A stretch of DNA of 64,000 nt from Actinocrinis puniceicyclus. Its GTDB lineage: Bacteria > Actinomycetota > Actinomycetes > Streptomycetales > Catenulisporaceae. The DNA is taken from positions 1 through 64,000 of the forward strand of contig NZ_JAGSXH010000019.1 of NCBI RefSeq assembly GCF_018283645.1, read 5' to 3'. Below, in pieces: positions 1-9,490 of this stretch (position 1 is its first letter; each line of letters begins with the position of its first letter). Under the pieces are notes generated by a model. That model ran no database searches. It was not told the DNA's origin and worked only from the letters and a program-made list of their open reading frames with translations. The translations under genes and the position numbers were made by a program.

Positions 1-1418
1 GACCGCGCCCCCGCCAGCCACGCCGGGTCGATCTCGTCGGCCCCGTCGATCAGGTAGGCCGCGGCCCCGGCCCGTTCGGCCACCTCGACCAGCCGCTTGG
101 AGTTGGACGAGTTCTGCGATCCGACCACCAGCACCACGTCCACCTCGGCGGCGATGTCCCGGATGGCCCGCTGCCGGTTGGTGGTCGCGTAGCAGATGTC
201 TGACGACGGCGGCTCGACGATGGCCGGGAAGGTGGCGCGCAGCGCGGCCACGATGTCCTCCGCCTCGTCCTCCGCCAGCGTGGTCTGCGTCAGATAGGCC
301 AGCCGCGCGGGATCCTCCACGTCCAGTTCCTTGGCCTGCCTGGCGTTCTCCACCAGCCGGATGCGCGGGTTCCGCGGGTCCGGATCCTCGCCCAGGAGCC
401 CCTCGGACTCGTCGTGGTTGGCGTGCCCGATGAACACCACCGTGTTGCCGTCGCGCAGCGCGCGGCGCGCCTCGGTGTGCACCTTGGCCACCAGCGGGCA
501 GGTCGCGTCCACGACCGCCAGCCCGCGCAGCGCCGCGTCGTCCCGCACCGAGGGCGCGACCCCGTGCGCGGACAGCACGACCGGCGCGTCATCGGGCACC
601 TCGTCGATCTCCTCGACGAACACGGCGCCGCGCCGCTCCAGGTCCGCCACCACGTAGGCGTTGTGCACGATCTGCCGCCGCACGTACACCGGGGCGCCGT
701 AGCGCTCCAGCGCCTCCTCCACGATCTCGATGGCGCGTTCCACACCCGCGCAGAAGGAGCGCGGCGAAGCCAGCACGACGCGCCGGTGCGGGCTGAGCGC
801 GTCGCTCCACCGCTCCAGCGCCGGAACCACCCGGGTCAGCAACTGCAGCGCGGCCCGGCCCCGCGGCACCGTGGCCGGGTGGTACAGACTGGTCTCCGCG
901 TCGTCCACGATCACCCGCACCACGGCGAACGGCTGGTTGGTCAGCGTGCCGAGCCACGAGGACTCCAGGTCCACCGCGGCCGCGCCCTCCGCGGCCAGCA
1001 CGCGGCGGCGCGAACCGAGGGCCAGCCGGTCGGTGGTCGCGATCGGCCCGAGGTGCACCCGGACCGGCGCCGAGCCGGGCGCGCCGGACTTCAGGCCGAG
1101 CGCCCGGATCGCCGCGGCCAGCAGCGGGGCGGCCGGGCTGCGCACGACCGAGCCCTCCGGGCCGCGCACCTCGCTGGCGACCACGATGTCCCCGGCCCGC
1201 ACGTGCGGCGCGACACCGCCGGCCACCCCGGCGACGATCAGCCCGTCGTCGTCGCGAGGCAGGACCCGTACGGCGTTGCGGGCACGCTGGCCCACCCGCA
1301 CGACGCGGGTGTCTCTGGTCCCGGTCAGGCCGCGCTCCAGGGCGCGGGCCTCGATGGCGAGCGCGGCCGCGATGGTGAGCTTCGGCGGGCGCCCGGTCGG
1401 ATCGGATACGACGTTCAC
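1..1418 (-). CDS. HpnG-type hopanoid phosphorylase fused to IspH (partial, C-terminus off the window)
   Basis: One uninterrupted minus-strand frame runs from a GTG at 1418 to the window edge; I checked every codon and found no stop (472 codons visible). Residues 1 to about 205 look like the MTAN/purine phosphorylase family used as HpnG, which removes adenine from adenosylhopane ([24 protein letters not shown]). From about residue 208 the frame becomes IspH (4-hydroxy-3-methylbut-2-enyl diphosphate reductase), with the three iron-sulfur cysteines in FCAGV (Cys223), ATCPLV (Cys307) and DICYATTN (Cys409), plus SQNSSNS. About 50-80 IspH residues should lie beyond the edge. The GTG overlaps the cyclase stop (GTGA), so translation is coupled. 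HpnG and IspH are normally separate proteins. The frame and motifs are seen; bifunctionality is inferred. Confidence 0.9.
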   Translation of the reverse strand, partial: MNVVSDPTGRPPKLTIAAALAIEARALERGLTGTRDTRVVRVGQRARNAVRVLPRDDDGLIVAGVAGGVAPHVRAGDIVVASEVRGPEGSVVRSPAAPLLAAAIRALGLKSGAPGSAPVRVHLGPIATTDRLALGSRRRVLAAEGAAAVDLESSWLGTLTNQPFAVVRVIVDDAETSLYHPATVPRGRAALQLLTRVVPALERWSDALSPHRRVVLASPRSFCAGVERAIEIVEEALERYGAPVYVRRQIVHNAYVVADLERRGAVFVEEIDEVPDDAPVVLSAHGVAPSVRDDAALRGLAVVDATCPLVAKVHTEARRALRDGNTVVFIGHANHDESEGLLGEDPDPRNPRIRLVENARQAKELDVEDPARLAYLTQTTLAEDEAEDIVAALRATFPAIVEPPSSDICYATTNRQRAIRDIAAEVDVVLVVGSQNSSNSKRLVEVAERAGAAAYLIDGADEIDPAWLAGAR

Positions 1419-3382
1419 GGGGACTCCACGAGACGTTCGGCCAGATAGCGCCCGAGCGCGGTCAGCGGGAAGACAAGCCGGTACAGGTGGTAGTTGATGT
1501 AGAAGTCGCCGGGGAAACCGGTGCCGGTGAACAGGTCCTCGTCCCAGGTCCCGTCCTCGCGCTGGGTACGCGCCAGATACTCGATCCCGCGGTCGGCCGC
1601 GGCGCGCGCCGCGGCCGACCGCGGGTGCTCGCCCGGTTCCTGCGCCGCCAGCAGCGCGAGCAGCGCCCACGCGGTCTGCGACGCGGTCGACTCGCCGCGC
1701 CCGATCCACGCGCGCTCGACGTACGAGCGAAGGTCCTCGCCCCAGCCGCCGTCGGGGTTCTGATGCCCGATCAGCCAGGCCGCGGCCCGGCGCACCGCCG
1801 GGTGATCGCGGGCGACCCCCGCCTCGATCAGCGCCGGGACCGCGGCCCCGGTGCCGTACACGTGGTTGGCGCCCCAGCGGCCGAACCAGGAGCCGTCCGC
1901 CTCCTGATGCTCCAGCAGCCAGCGCACGCCGCGCCGGACCCGCGGGTCGCGCGCCCGGCCGCGGATGGCCAGCGCCTCGACGATGTGGGCGGTCACGTCC
2001 GCCGAGGGCGGGTCGATCACCGCTCCGAAGTCGCAGAACGGCAGCTTGTTGACAAGCTCGCGGGTGTTGTCCGCGTCGAAGGCGCCCCAGCCGCCGTCCC
2101 TGCTCTGCATTCCGGCCATCCAGCGCATACCGCGCTCGATCGCGCCGTCCAGGGCGGCCGCCCGGCCCTCGTCGGCGCCCTGGGCCGCGCGGTGCAGCGC
2201 GATGATCACCTCGGCGGTGTCGTCGGTGTCCGGGTAGCCGTCGTTGGCGAACTCGAAGGCCCAGCCGCCCGGGGCCAGGCCGGGACGGCGCACGGCCCAG
2301 TCACCGCGCACCGTGATCTCCTCGTCCAGCAGCCAGTCCGCCGCCTTCACGATCGCCGGGTCGCCCCCGGCGACTCCCGCGTCGGTCAGCGCCACCACGG
2401 CCAGCGCGGTGTCCCACACCGGGGACTGGCAGGCTTCCAGCCGGCGCACCGGCCCGTCCGGGGTCTGCTCGCGGACCAGGAAGCCTTCAAGCCCTTCGAG
2501 ACCCGCCCGGATGACCGGATGGTCGAGCGAAAAGCCCATCAGATGCAGCGCCATGATCGAGTACACCCAGGGCGGCTGGATCCCGCCCCAGCCCCCGTCC
2601 GCCTCCTGCCGGGCCACGATCCACTCGGCCGCGCGCTTGAGCGCCGCCTTCCGCATCGGCTTGCGGCGCAGCAGTTCGTAGCGGTGCAGCAGCCTGTCCG
2701 CGCGCTGGAAGAAGCCTGCCGTCGTCGCGGCCGGGGAGAGCGGCGGCTCACCCGCGCCGGTACGCAGCTCGTCGATCCCGAAGGGCAGCGGGCGGCTCGG
2801 CCGGAAGTGCGAGACCACGGTCAGCGGCACCACGGTCTGGCGGGCCCAGCAACCCCAGTCGTAGATGTTCAGCGGGACCTGCGGCGGCAGGAAGATCAGC
2901 TCCGGCGGCATCACCGGCAGCCGCTCCCAGTCCCACAGGCCGAACAGCGCCAGCCAGATGCGGGTGAACACCCGGGTGCGCTCGACGCCGCCCTGAGCCT
3001 GGATCCACTCCACCGCGAGCTTCATGTGCGGTGCGTCGGGTGCGTCTCCGGCCAGCTTGAGCGCGATGTAGGCCTCGACGGTGGTGGACAGCTCCGCCGG
3101 CCCGCCGTGGAAGGTCGCCCAGGTGCCGTCCTGGCGTTGCTGCGACCGGATCCACCGGGCCGCGGCCTCGGTCTCCCGCGCCGAGCGGATGCCCAGGAAC
3201 TCGCGCAGAAGCAGGTCCTCCGCGTCCATGGTGACGTTGGTCGCCAGTTCGCCCTTCCACCAGCCCGCGGGGTCCTGCAGCGCCAGCAGGTGATCCCGCG
3301 CGCGCTCGGCGGCGCGCCGCGCCGCCTCCAGCGGCCCGGGCTCGGTGCCCGCCGCCACCGGCCGATCCGCGATTGCCGTCAT
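1415..3382 (-). CDS. shc: squalene-hopene cyclase
   Basis: Cyclises squalene to hopene/hopanol at the membrane, the committed step to hopanoids. The 655-residue length is normal for class II triterpene cyclases. The catalytic acid motif DTDD is at residues 385-388, followed by TAEV. Several QW repeats are visible, for example [36 protein letters not shown] and [10 protein letters not shown]. The ATG start at 3382 begins MTAIADRP and lies 25 bases after the polyprenyl synthase stop. The stop overlaps the GTG of the HpnG-IspH fusion by four bases. Position and family are unambiguous. Confidence 0.97.
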   Translation of the reverse strand: MTAIADRPVAAGTEPGPLEAARRAAERARDHLLALQDPAGWWKGELATNVTMDAEDLLLREFLGIRSARETEAAARWIRSQQRQDGTWATFHGGPAELSTTVEAYIALKLAGDAPDAPHMKLAVEWIQAQGGVERTRVFTRIWLALFGLWDWERLPVMPPELIFLPPQVPLNIYDWGCWARQTVVPLTVVSHFRPSRPLPFGIDELRTGAGEPPLSPAATTAGFFQRADRLLHRYELLRRKPMRKAALKRAAEWIVARQEADGGWGGIQPPWVYSIMALHLMGFSLDHPVIRAGLEGLEGFLVREQTPDGPVRRLEACQSPVWDTALAVVALTDAGVAGGDPAIVKAADWLLDEEITVRGDWAVRRPGLAPGGWAFEFANDGYPDTDDTAEVIIALHRAAQGADEGRAAALDGAIERGMRWMAGMQSRDGGWGAFDADNTRELVNKLPFCDFGAVIDPPSADVTAHIVEALAIRGRARDPRVRRGVRWLLEHQEADGSWFGRWGANHVYGTGAAVPALIEAGVARDHPAVRRAAAWLIGHQNPDGGWGEDLRSYVERAWIGRGESTASQTAWALLALLAAQEPGEHPRSAAARAAADRGIEYLARTQREDGTWDEDLFTGTGFPGDFYINYHLYRLVFPLTALGRYLAERLVESP

Positions 3383-3407
3383 CTCCAGGTCCTCCTCGTG
3401 CCCGCCC

Positions 3408-4445
3408 CTACCACGCTCGCCGCAGCAGAAACCTGGTCACCTCGGTGAGATCGCCGAGGGCCGCCGGCTGCGCCGCCAAGCGGTCCAGCCGCGCCAACGC
3501 CTCGTTGGTGTGCAGGTCGGCGCGCTGCTCGCACCACGCGCGGCCGCCGGCCTCCTCCACGAGCTTGGCCGCGAGGGTCACGTCCTCCTCGGACAGCTCG
3601 CCGGGCGAGGCCAGCAGCGCGGCGAGCCGTTCGCCCGCGCGGCTGCCGGAGGCGAGCGCGGCCACGACCGGGGCCGAACGCTTGCGGGCACGCAGATCCG
3701 CGGCCACCGGCTTGCCGGTGCGCTTCTCGTCGCCCCAGATCCCGAGCATGTCGTCGACCAGCTGGAAGGCCATGCCCACGTGGTGTCCGTACTCGGCCAG
3801 CAACCGGGCGTTCGCGGCCGCCTCGCCGTCCTGCGCATCCCCGGGCGGCAGGTCGCCGCGCACGCCGTACCAGGCGATCGCGCCGAGCGAGGCGGAGACG
3901 GACAGCAGCGAGGCGGTCTTGCCCGCCTCCATCCGCAGGCACTGCTCCAGCGTGGCGTCCTGACGCTGCGCCAGATGCAGGTCATCGCACTGACCCGCGA
4001 TCAGGACCTGCACCGACGCGGTCAGCGCCTGCTGCGCGCCCATCGCGCCGCGCCGGGCCAGCACCTCGAAGGCGAGCGTGTGCAGCGCGCACCCGGCCAG
4101 CAGCGACTGGTTCGCCCCGAAGACGGTCCACGCGGTCGGCCGGTGATGGCGGGTGCGGTCCTCGTCCATGATGTCGTCGTGCAGCAGGGAGAAGTTGTGG
4201 ATCAGCTCGACCGCGCAGGCCGCGTCGAGCACCTCGGGTTCGTCTCCGGCCGCGCCGGCCGCCCGCGCGCCCAGAACGGCAAGGGCCGGACGCAGCGACT
4301 TGCCGGAGCCGCCCTCCACGTCCCAGCCGAAGTGGAACCGCGCGATCTCGCGCAGGAGCGGGTGCAGCCCGTCCACGTGGCGCTGCAGCACCGGGTCTAC
4401 GAGTTCTTTCATCACGGCGAGAATATGCGGTGCCTGTCGGTCCAT
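3408..4445 (-). CDS. polyprenyl diphosphate synthase (hopanoid-cluster type)
   Basis: Trans-isoprenyl diphosphate synthase expected to make farnesyl diphosphate for squalene formation. The 345-residue protein has the first aspartate-rich motif DDIMD at residues 90-94 (LLHDDIMDEDRTRHH) and the second region VDDMLGIWGDE with Asp231 and Asp232. The substrate-binding GKTAS and KLVEEAGG segments also fit the family. The ATG shares one base with the hpnE stop (TGATG), which indicates coupled translation. Chain length cannot be read reliably from sequence; farnesyl is inferred from the operon. A general polyprenyl synthase is the alternative. Confidence 0.92.
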   Translation of the reverse strand: MDRQAPHILAVMKELVDPVLQRHVDGLHPLLREIARFHFGWDVEGGSGKSLRPALAVLGARAAGAAGDEPEVLDAACAVELIHNFSLLHDDIMDEDRTRHHRPTAWTVFGANQSLLAGCALHTLAFEVLARRGAMGAQQALTASVQVLIAGQCDDLHLAQRQDATLEQCLRMEAGKTASLLSVSASLGAIAWYGVRGDLPPGDAQDGEAAANARLLAEYGHHVGMAFQLVDDMLGIWGDEKRTGKPVAADLRARKRSAPVVAALASGSRAGERLAALLASPGELSEEDVTLAAKLVEEAGGRAWCEQRADLHTNEALARLDRLAAQPAALGDLTEVTRFLLRRAW

Positions 4446-5815
4446 CAGCCTTCTCCCGTCGTCTGGTCAACAACCAGTCTCGCAGCGTTGATTCCGCTGC
4501 GCACCGCGCTTTCCATCGTGTCCGGCCAGCCGGTGGCGGTCCACGCCCCGGCGAGGTAGACCCCTGACATTCCGGTCGCCGGTCCCGGCCGCAGCGAAGC
4601 GCTGCCGCGCTCCTGACGGAACGTCGCGTGCCGCTCGCGGGTCACGAACACCTCCTCCAGCCCGGCGTCGGCAGCCTGCGGCAGCAGCCGCGCCAGTTCG
4701 GCCTCGAACAACGCGGCCAGCTCGCGCGTCGGCGTGTCGGCGAACTCGTCCGCGGCCGAGACGGTGACCGCCAGGTACCGCCCCGGCGGGCCGTCCAGGC
4801 CGCTGGCCGCGGTCCGGTCGAAGATCCACTGCGCCGGGCTGTCCACCGCGGCCAGGAACGGGCCGTCCAGCACGGGCCGGTCGTAGCGCAGGTGGATGTT
4901 GAGGATCGGGCTGTGGCCCAGCTTGCCGAAGGCGGTGGGGTGGTGCGGCTGCGGCAGCAGCGTGGCGGCCACGTCGTGCGGCACCGCCAGCACGATCGCG
5001 TCGGCGGCCAGGTCGCTGCGCAGGCCCGAGCGGTCCACCACCGTGACCGCGCGCTGCTCCCGTTCGCCGGTCAGCGGCTCGGCCTTGGTCGCCCTGAGCA
5101 CCCGCACGCCGGCGGCGTCCAGCGCCTTGCCCGCCGACTCGTCGTGGATCCGGCCGAGCGGCACCGTGGCGTATCCGAGATCCGCGCCGTCGTTGGTCTC
5201 CAGCAGCCCGGTGCGGAACACCTTGGCCGCCAACGCGAGTGAGGCGTCGTCAGGCGCGATGTTCAGCGTCGCCGTGGAGATCACCGACCACAGCCGGTCG
5301 ATAGCGGCCTGGGACTGGCCGTGCTCGCGCAGGAACTGCCCGAAGCCGCGCGCATCCGCCCGCTCGCTGCCCGGATCGGTGCGGCGCAGCGCGAAGGCCG
5401 GGCCGCCGAGCCGGACCCGGTCCCGCAACGGCAGCAGGCCGTAACCGCCGAGCGCGAACGCGAGATGCAGGGGCGCGGGCAGACGCGTGCGCCGCAAACG
5501 GGCCGTGCTCGCGTCCGAGGCTGATTTCAGCGGGATGTCCAGCCGGTCCTGAAGGTGCGTCAGGCCGCTGTCCGGTCCCGCTCCCAGACGGTCGAGCAGG
5601 CCGCGGTACGCGGTGCAGCAGCGCAGGAACACGTGCTGGCCGTTGTCCACGGTCAGCCCGCCGCGCCGGTACGAGGTGGCCCGCCCGCCCAGCCGCGGCC
5701 GGGCCTCCACCACCGTCACCGCCCAGCCGCGCTCGGCCAGCACCAGCGCCGCGGTGATCCCGGCCAGGCCGCCGCCGACCACGACCGCGCGCCGCTCCCG
5801 TAAGCCCGGGCTCAT
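4445..5815 (-). CDS. hpnE: hydroxysqualene dehydroxylase HpnE (FAD-dependent amine oxidase fold)
   Basis: Last step of the HpnCDE squalene route, reducing hydroxysqualene to squalene with FAD. The N-terminus carries a dinucleotide-binding motif, VVVGGGLAGITAAL, followed by VVEARPRLGGRATSY, which is typical of phytoene desaturase-like flavoproteins. The C-terminus has the second FAD contact GVYLAGAWTATGWPDTMESA. Start ATG 5815 overlaps the hpnD stop in an ATGA arrangement, giving 456 residues. A longer frame upstream is only an antisense-free extension into hpnD and was rejected. Confidence 0.94.
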   Translation of the reverse strand: MSPGLRERRAVVVGGGLAGITAALVLAERGWAVTVVEARPRLGGRATSYRRGGLTVDNGQHVFLRCCTAYRGLLDRLGAGPDSGLTHLQDRLDIPLKSASDASTARLRRTRLPAPLHLAFALGGYGLLPLRDRVRLGGPAFALRRTDPGSERADARGFGQFLREHGQSQAAIDRLWSVISTATLNIAPDDASLALAAKVFRTGLLETNDGADLGYATVPLGRIHDESAGKALDAAGVRVLRATKAEPLTGEREQRAVTVVDRSGLRSDLAADAIVLAVPHDVAATLLPQPHHPTAFGKLGHSPILNIHLRYDRPVLDGPFLAAVDSPAQWIFDRTAASGLDGPPGRYLAVTVSAADEFADTPTRELAALFEAELARLLPQAADAGLEEVFVTRERHATFRQERGSASLRPGPATGMSGVYLAGAWTATGWPDTMESAVRSGINAARLVVDQTTGEG

Positions 5816-6807
5816 GATCGCGGCGCCGGCAGGATCAGCGCGCCGAGCGCGACGGAAAGCTTCCGCGCCGCCGGCACCGACACGCGGGTGGAGAGCACCG
5901 CCTCCGGCTTCGCCTCGATCCGGTGCAGCAGCGCGCGATAGATCCCGGAAAGCGCGCCGCAGCAGGCGCGTGAGCGGCGGTCCAGCAGCGGCAACAGGCG
6001 CAGGCCCTCGGCGTAGAGCTGCTCCGCTCGCTGCGCCTCGGCGCGGATCAGCGGGAGCAGCCGCCCGTCTTGCGGGTCCAGATTCCCTTCCGCGTTCAGC
6101 CGCAGGACGCAGCCGTGCGCGTCCAGATCCTCCTGCGGCAGGTAGACGCGGCCGTTGGTCAGGTCCTCGCGCACGTCGCGCAGGATGTTGGTGAGCTGGA
6201 GCGCGAGACCGAGCGTGTCGGCCAGCGCGTTGGCCACGGAGGGCTCCGTGCGCAGCGCCGGCGGGTCGAAGACGCCGAGCGACAGCCGCCCGATCGAACC
6301 GGCCACGCACCGGCAGTAAACGGCCAGCTCCTCCCACGTGCGGTAGGAGGTGCCGAGCTGGTCCATCTCACAGCCGTCGATCAGCTCGCCGAACGCGCCG
6401 AGGTCGAGCGGATAGCGCGCGGCCGAGTCCGCGAGCGCGAGCAGCACAGGGTCGTCCGGGAAGTCGCCCGGCGCGGCGACCTGCTTGCGCGCTTCGTCCA
6501 GCGCGGCGTTCTTCGCCGCCGCGGGCAGGTCCCCGTCGCCGATGTCGTCCACTCGGCGGGCGAAGGCGTAGACGGCGGAAAGCGCCTGCCGCTTGGGAAG
6601 CGGCAGCAGCCGGATCCCATAGGCGAAGTTGCGCGCCTCGGCGCCGACGATGCGCTCGCACTGCGCGTAAGCGGCCGCCACATCCGGGGTCCTCGAACTC
6701 GACCCGGGCCGCACGGCGGCGGCCGGGTCCGGGGAGAGGGTGTCGGGCGGCTGGTGGATCGGGGCCGCCGGGCGCCGGTTCTCGTCGCTGGTCTGCACGT
6801 GAATCAC
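5812..6807 (-). CDS. hpnD: presqualene diphosphate synthase HpnD
   Basis: Condenses two farnesyl diphosphates to presqualene diphosphate. It is a squalene/phytoene synthase family protein with the first Asp motif in YAFARRVDDIGDGD and the second in NILRDVREDLTNGRVYLP. The GTG at 6807 is preceded by AGGG at close spacing and lies 11 bases after the hpnC stop. This start gives a 331-residue protein whose first 40 residues are proline-rich and probably disordered; recognisable homology begins near AYAQCERIVG. Assignment as HpnD rather than HpnC rests on its place next to hpnE and on the RVDDIGDGD form of the motif. Confidence 0.92.
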   Translation of the reverse strand: MIHVQTSDENRRPAAPIHQPPDTLSPDPAAAVRPGSSSRTPDVAAAYAQCERIVGAEARNFAYGIRLLPLPKRQALSAVYAFARRVDDIGDGDLPAAAKNAALDEARKQVAAPGDFPDDPVLLALADSAARYPLDLGAFGELIDGCEMDQLGTSYRTWEELAVYCRCVAGSIGRLSLGVFDPPALRTEPSVANALADTLGLALQLTNILRDVREDLTNGRVYLPQEDLDAHGCVLRLNAEGNLDPQDGRLLPLIRAEAQRAEQLYAEGLRLLPLLDRRSRACCGALSGIYRALLHRIEAKPEAVLSTRVSVPAARKLSVALGALILPAPRS

Positions 6808-6818
6808 CTAACCCTGGT

Positions 6819-7733
6819 TCAGCGTCGGCGGCCCAGGAACACCCCGGCCGCCGCGCGCAGGGTCGCGCCGGTCGTGGGTTTGGGCGTGGCGGCCAATACG
6901 TCGTAGTCGGCGCGGCGCAGCGCGGTCAGGGTCGCCCGGCCGCCGGCCACGTAACCGGTCACCGCGGGCCTGGCCCAGCCGCGCAGCCGCCGGGCCAGCG
7001 GCACGCCCCGGCTCAGCAGCACCGCGGCCCGCCCCGCCTCCCAGCGAAGTAATGCCCTGACATCCTCGTCGGCGTGTCCCCGGGCCAGGTCGGGCTCGGA
7101 CACGCCGAACGCGGTCAGGTCCTCGCGCGGCAGGTAGATGCGCCCGGCGCGAAGGTCTTCGCCGACATCCTGCAGGTGCTCGATGACCTGCAGGCCGGTG
7201 CACACCGCGTCGGAGTCGGCGATGTTCTGCTCGTCGGCCTGGCCGGCGAGGTACAGCACCACCCTGCCCACCGGGTCGGCCGACAGCTTGCAGTACTGCA
7301 CCAGTTCCGCGAACGTGGCGTAGCGCAGCTTGTGCTGGTCCATCAGGTTCGCCGCCACCAGGTCGTGGAAGGGCTCGATGGGAACGCGCCCGTCCCCGGT
7401 GATCCGCAGCAGCCCGCGCACCGGCTCCAGCAGCGGCGTCGCGCCCGAGGACAGCCTGGCGAGGTCCGCGTCCACCTCGTTGAGCGCGGCGATCCTGTCG
7501 CCGCCGTATTCGTCGCCCAGGTCGTCCACGTACCGGGCGAAGGTGTAGAACGCGGCCAGGTCCGCGCGCGCCTGCCGGGGCAGCAGCCGCAGCGCGACCG
7601 GGAAGTTCTCCGCCTGTTCCTTCCGCGCGATCGCGTCCCGGTCGGGACTGACCACCTGGTCCGGCATGCCGGACCGCCCGGTCCCCTCGCCGGTCACCTC
7701 GCCGCCGCCGGCGGCCCTCGTCTCCTCGCTCAC
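6819..7733 (-). CDS. hpnC: hydroxysqualene synthase HpnC
   Basis: Converts presqualene diphosphate to hydroxysqualene. It belongs to the squalene/phytoene synthase fold, with YTFARYVDDLGDEYGG and VIEHLQDVGEDLRAGRIYLP as the two Asp-rich regions and the HpnC-type ENFPVALRLLP opening. Two starts are possible: a GTG at 7733 overlapping the hpnO stop (GTGA, 304 residues), or an ATG at 7667 (MPDQVVSP) which drops a Gly/Glu-rich 22-residue leader. I report the longer form because of the overlap pattern seen in the rest of the operon. The start is uncertain; the function is not. Confidence 0.91.
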   Translation of the reverse strand: MSEETRAAGGGEVTGEGTGRSGMPDQVVSPDRDAIARKEQAENFPVALRLLPRQARADLAAFYTFARYVDDLGDEYGGDRIAALNEVDADLARLSSGATPLLEPVRGLLRITGDGRVPIEPFHDLVAANLMDQHKLRYATFAELVQYCKLSADPVGRVVLYLAGQADEQNIADSDAVCTGLQVIEHLQDVGEDLRAGRIYLPREDLTAFGVSEPDLARGHADEDVRALLRWEAGRAAVLLSRGVPLARRLRGWARPAVTGYVAGGRATLTALRRADYDVLAATPKPTTGATLRAAAGVFLGRRR

Positions 7734-9160
7734 CGCCGCTGCATCGCCTGCTTGACCAGGGTGCGGCCGAAGTCCCACATCAGGCCGGTGCCCCGGTGCG
7801 CGTCCCGCATCACGTCGTCGAACGCGTCGACGAAGCGGTCCACCTCGGTCTCGGTGATGTTCAGCGGCGGCAGCAGCTTGATGACGTCCATGTGGTCTCC
7901 CGCCACCTGGGTCAGGATCCGGTGCCGCTGGAAGAGCGGGACCACCACCATCTGCGCGAACAGGCCCGTCCTGGCCGCCTGCAGGGTGTTCCACCCGGCC
8001 TTGAGCTTGAGCGAGGAGGGCTTGCCGAACTCGAACCCGATCATCAGGCCGCGTCCGCGTACGTCGCAGAGCAGTTCGTAGCGTTCCATCCGCTCGGCCA
8101 GCCGGGATTGCAGCAGCGCGCCAATCCGCGCCGAGTTCTCCACCAGCTTCTCGTCCTCGACCACCTGGAGCGCGGCCAGGCCCGCGGCCATCGCCATGGC
8201 GTTGGACCCGAAGGTCGAATCGTGCACCAGCACCCGGTCCATCGAGGAGTAGACCTTCTCGAAGATCCAGTCCTTGGCCAGGGTCGCTCCCACCGGGATG
8301 AATCCACCGGACAGCGCCTTGGCGACGGCCACGATGTCCGGCTCGACGCCCTGCTCGTGCTCGTAGGCGAAGAACTTCCCGGTGCGCCCTATCCCCGTCT
8401 GCACCTCGTCGCAGATCAGCAGCGCGCCGTGGGCGCGCAGCCGTTCCTGGGCGGACCTCAGGAAGCCGGGCGGCGGGATGTTGACGCCCTTTCCCTGGAT
8501 CGGCTCGATCAGCAGCGCGGCCACGTCGCCGCGGGCCAGTTCCCGCTCCAGCGCATCCAGGTCGCCGAGCGGCACGGCCGTGTCCGGCAGCAGCGGGTCG
8601 AAGCCGCGGCGGAACTCCTCGGCGCCGTTGACCGACAGCGAGCCGGTGGTCAGGCCGTGGAACGCGTGGTCGCAGTAGAGGATCCGGCTGCGCCCCGTCG
8701 CGTAGCGCGCGAACTTGAGCGCCGCCTCGACCGCCTCGGTGCCGCTGTTGCCGAAGTACACCCGGTCCAGGTGCGGCGCGTAGGCCAGCAGTTTCTCCGC
8801 GAGCAGCCCGGCCAGCAGCGGCGAGTCGAACTGCACCAGGTCGGCCAGTTGCGCGTCGAGCACCTGGTGCAGCGCGGCGCGGATCGCCGGGTGGTTGCGG
8901 CCGGCGGCGAACACCCCGAAGCCGGAGAGGAAGTCGAGGTATTCGTTGCCCTGCTCGTCGTAGAAGTACGCACCCTGCGCCCGGACGTAGGTCCGGTCGA
9001 AGCCGATCGCGTGCAGCATCCGCGGCAGCTGCGGGTTGACCATCCTGGCCTGCAGGCCGTGGGCCTCGCCGGTGCGCGCGCGGATGAGCCCGGGCAGATC
9101 CAGGCCGCCCGCGCCGGGTGCCTGCCCGCTGTGATCCGCGCTGTCGATCACACTGTCCAT
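7730..9160 (-). CDS. hpnO: class III PLP aminotransferase, HpnO-like
   Basis: First gene of the hopanoid operon, 476 residues. A PLP-dependent class III aminotransferase with a glycine-rich phosphate site (FGNSGTEAVEAALKFAR), the cofactor aspartate in CDEVQTGIGRTG (Asp251) and the Schiff-base lysine in VAVAKALSGGF (Lys281). In hopanoid clusters this enzyme is thought to convert ribosylhopane-derived aldehyde to aminobacteriohopanetriol. That role is inferred from context; an ornithine-type aminotransferase cannot be excluded by sequence alone. Start ATG 9160 is preceded by GGAAGG at a slightly long spacing. Confidence 0.88.
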   Translation of the reverse strand: MDSVIDSADHSGQAPGAGGLDLPGLIRARTGEAHGLQARMVNPQLPRMLHAIGFDRTYVRAQGAYFYDEQGNEYLDFLSGFGVFAAGRNHPAIRAALHQVLDAQLADLVQFDSPLLAGLLAEKLLAYAPHLDRVYFGNSGTEAVEAALKFARYATGRSRILYCDHAFHGLTTGSLSVNGAEEFRRGFDPLLPDTAVPLGDLDALERELARGDVAALLIEPIQGKGVNIPPPGFLRSAQERLRAHGALLICDEVQTGIGRTGKFFAYEHEQGVEPDIVAVAKALSGGFIPVGATLAKDWIFEKVYSSMDRVLVHDSTFGSNAMAMAAGLAALQVVEDEKLVENSARIGALLQSRLAERMERYELLCDVRGRGLMIGFEFGKPSSLKLKAGWNTLQAARTGLFAQMVVVPLFQRHRILTQVAGDHMDVIKLLPPLNITETEVDRFVDAFDDVMRDAHRGTGLMWDFGRTLVKQAMQRR

Positions 9161-9490
9161 CGACGATTACCGCCCTTCCGGCCGCCGCCTCGCCGGGGCC
9201 GCCTACCCGCGCCGGGAGCGCTGGAACCGTTCCCGGGCAATGGCGCTCACCCCGAAACGCCCTGCCTGTCCGGGCTGATACTACGGTGACGATCACTTCT
9301 CGGCGCCGCCGCGCCAGGCGGCTTTCCCGGAACTGTGGATATCGTGCGCCGGACGGTTGGCTGGGCGCGCCCGGCGGGAGGGCGGCACCCGTCGCCGGCC
9401 CGGGCGCCGCCGCCGGATCCGGCCGACATTCTTGAGATGGTCTGAACCTAGTCTCAGACGCCTTTCAAGGAGCGCGGGCACGCTCTCGGT
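9161..9490. promoter_or_regulatory. divergent promoter region between hopanoid operon and htrA-like gene
   Basis: This 330-base gap has no coding frame I can support and must hold the promoters of both flanking units. An inverted repeat, GTCTGA at 9440-9445 and TCAGAC at 9454-9459, lies 31 bases before the protease start. It could be an operator or a small stem. I do not see a convincing -35/-10 pair for either side. Confidence 0.45.

Noticed and set aside
1487-3448. Long plus-strand frame across the cyclase gene
   Set aside because: It is the antisense of a strongly motif-supported squalene-hopene cyclase; long open antisense frames are expected in high-GC DNA.
4829-6337. Upstream extension of the hpnE frame into hpnD
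   Set aside because: The ATGA overlap at 5815 and homology of HpnE beginning there fix the true start.
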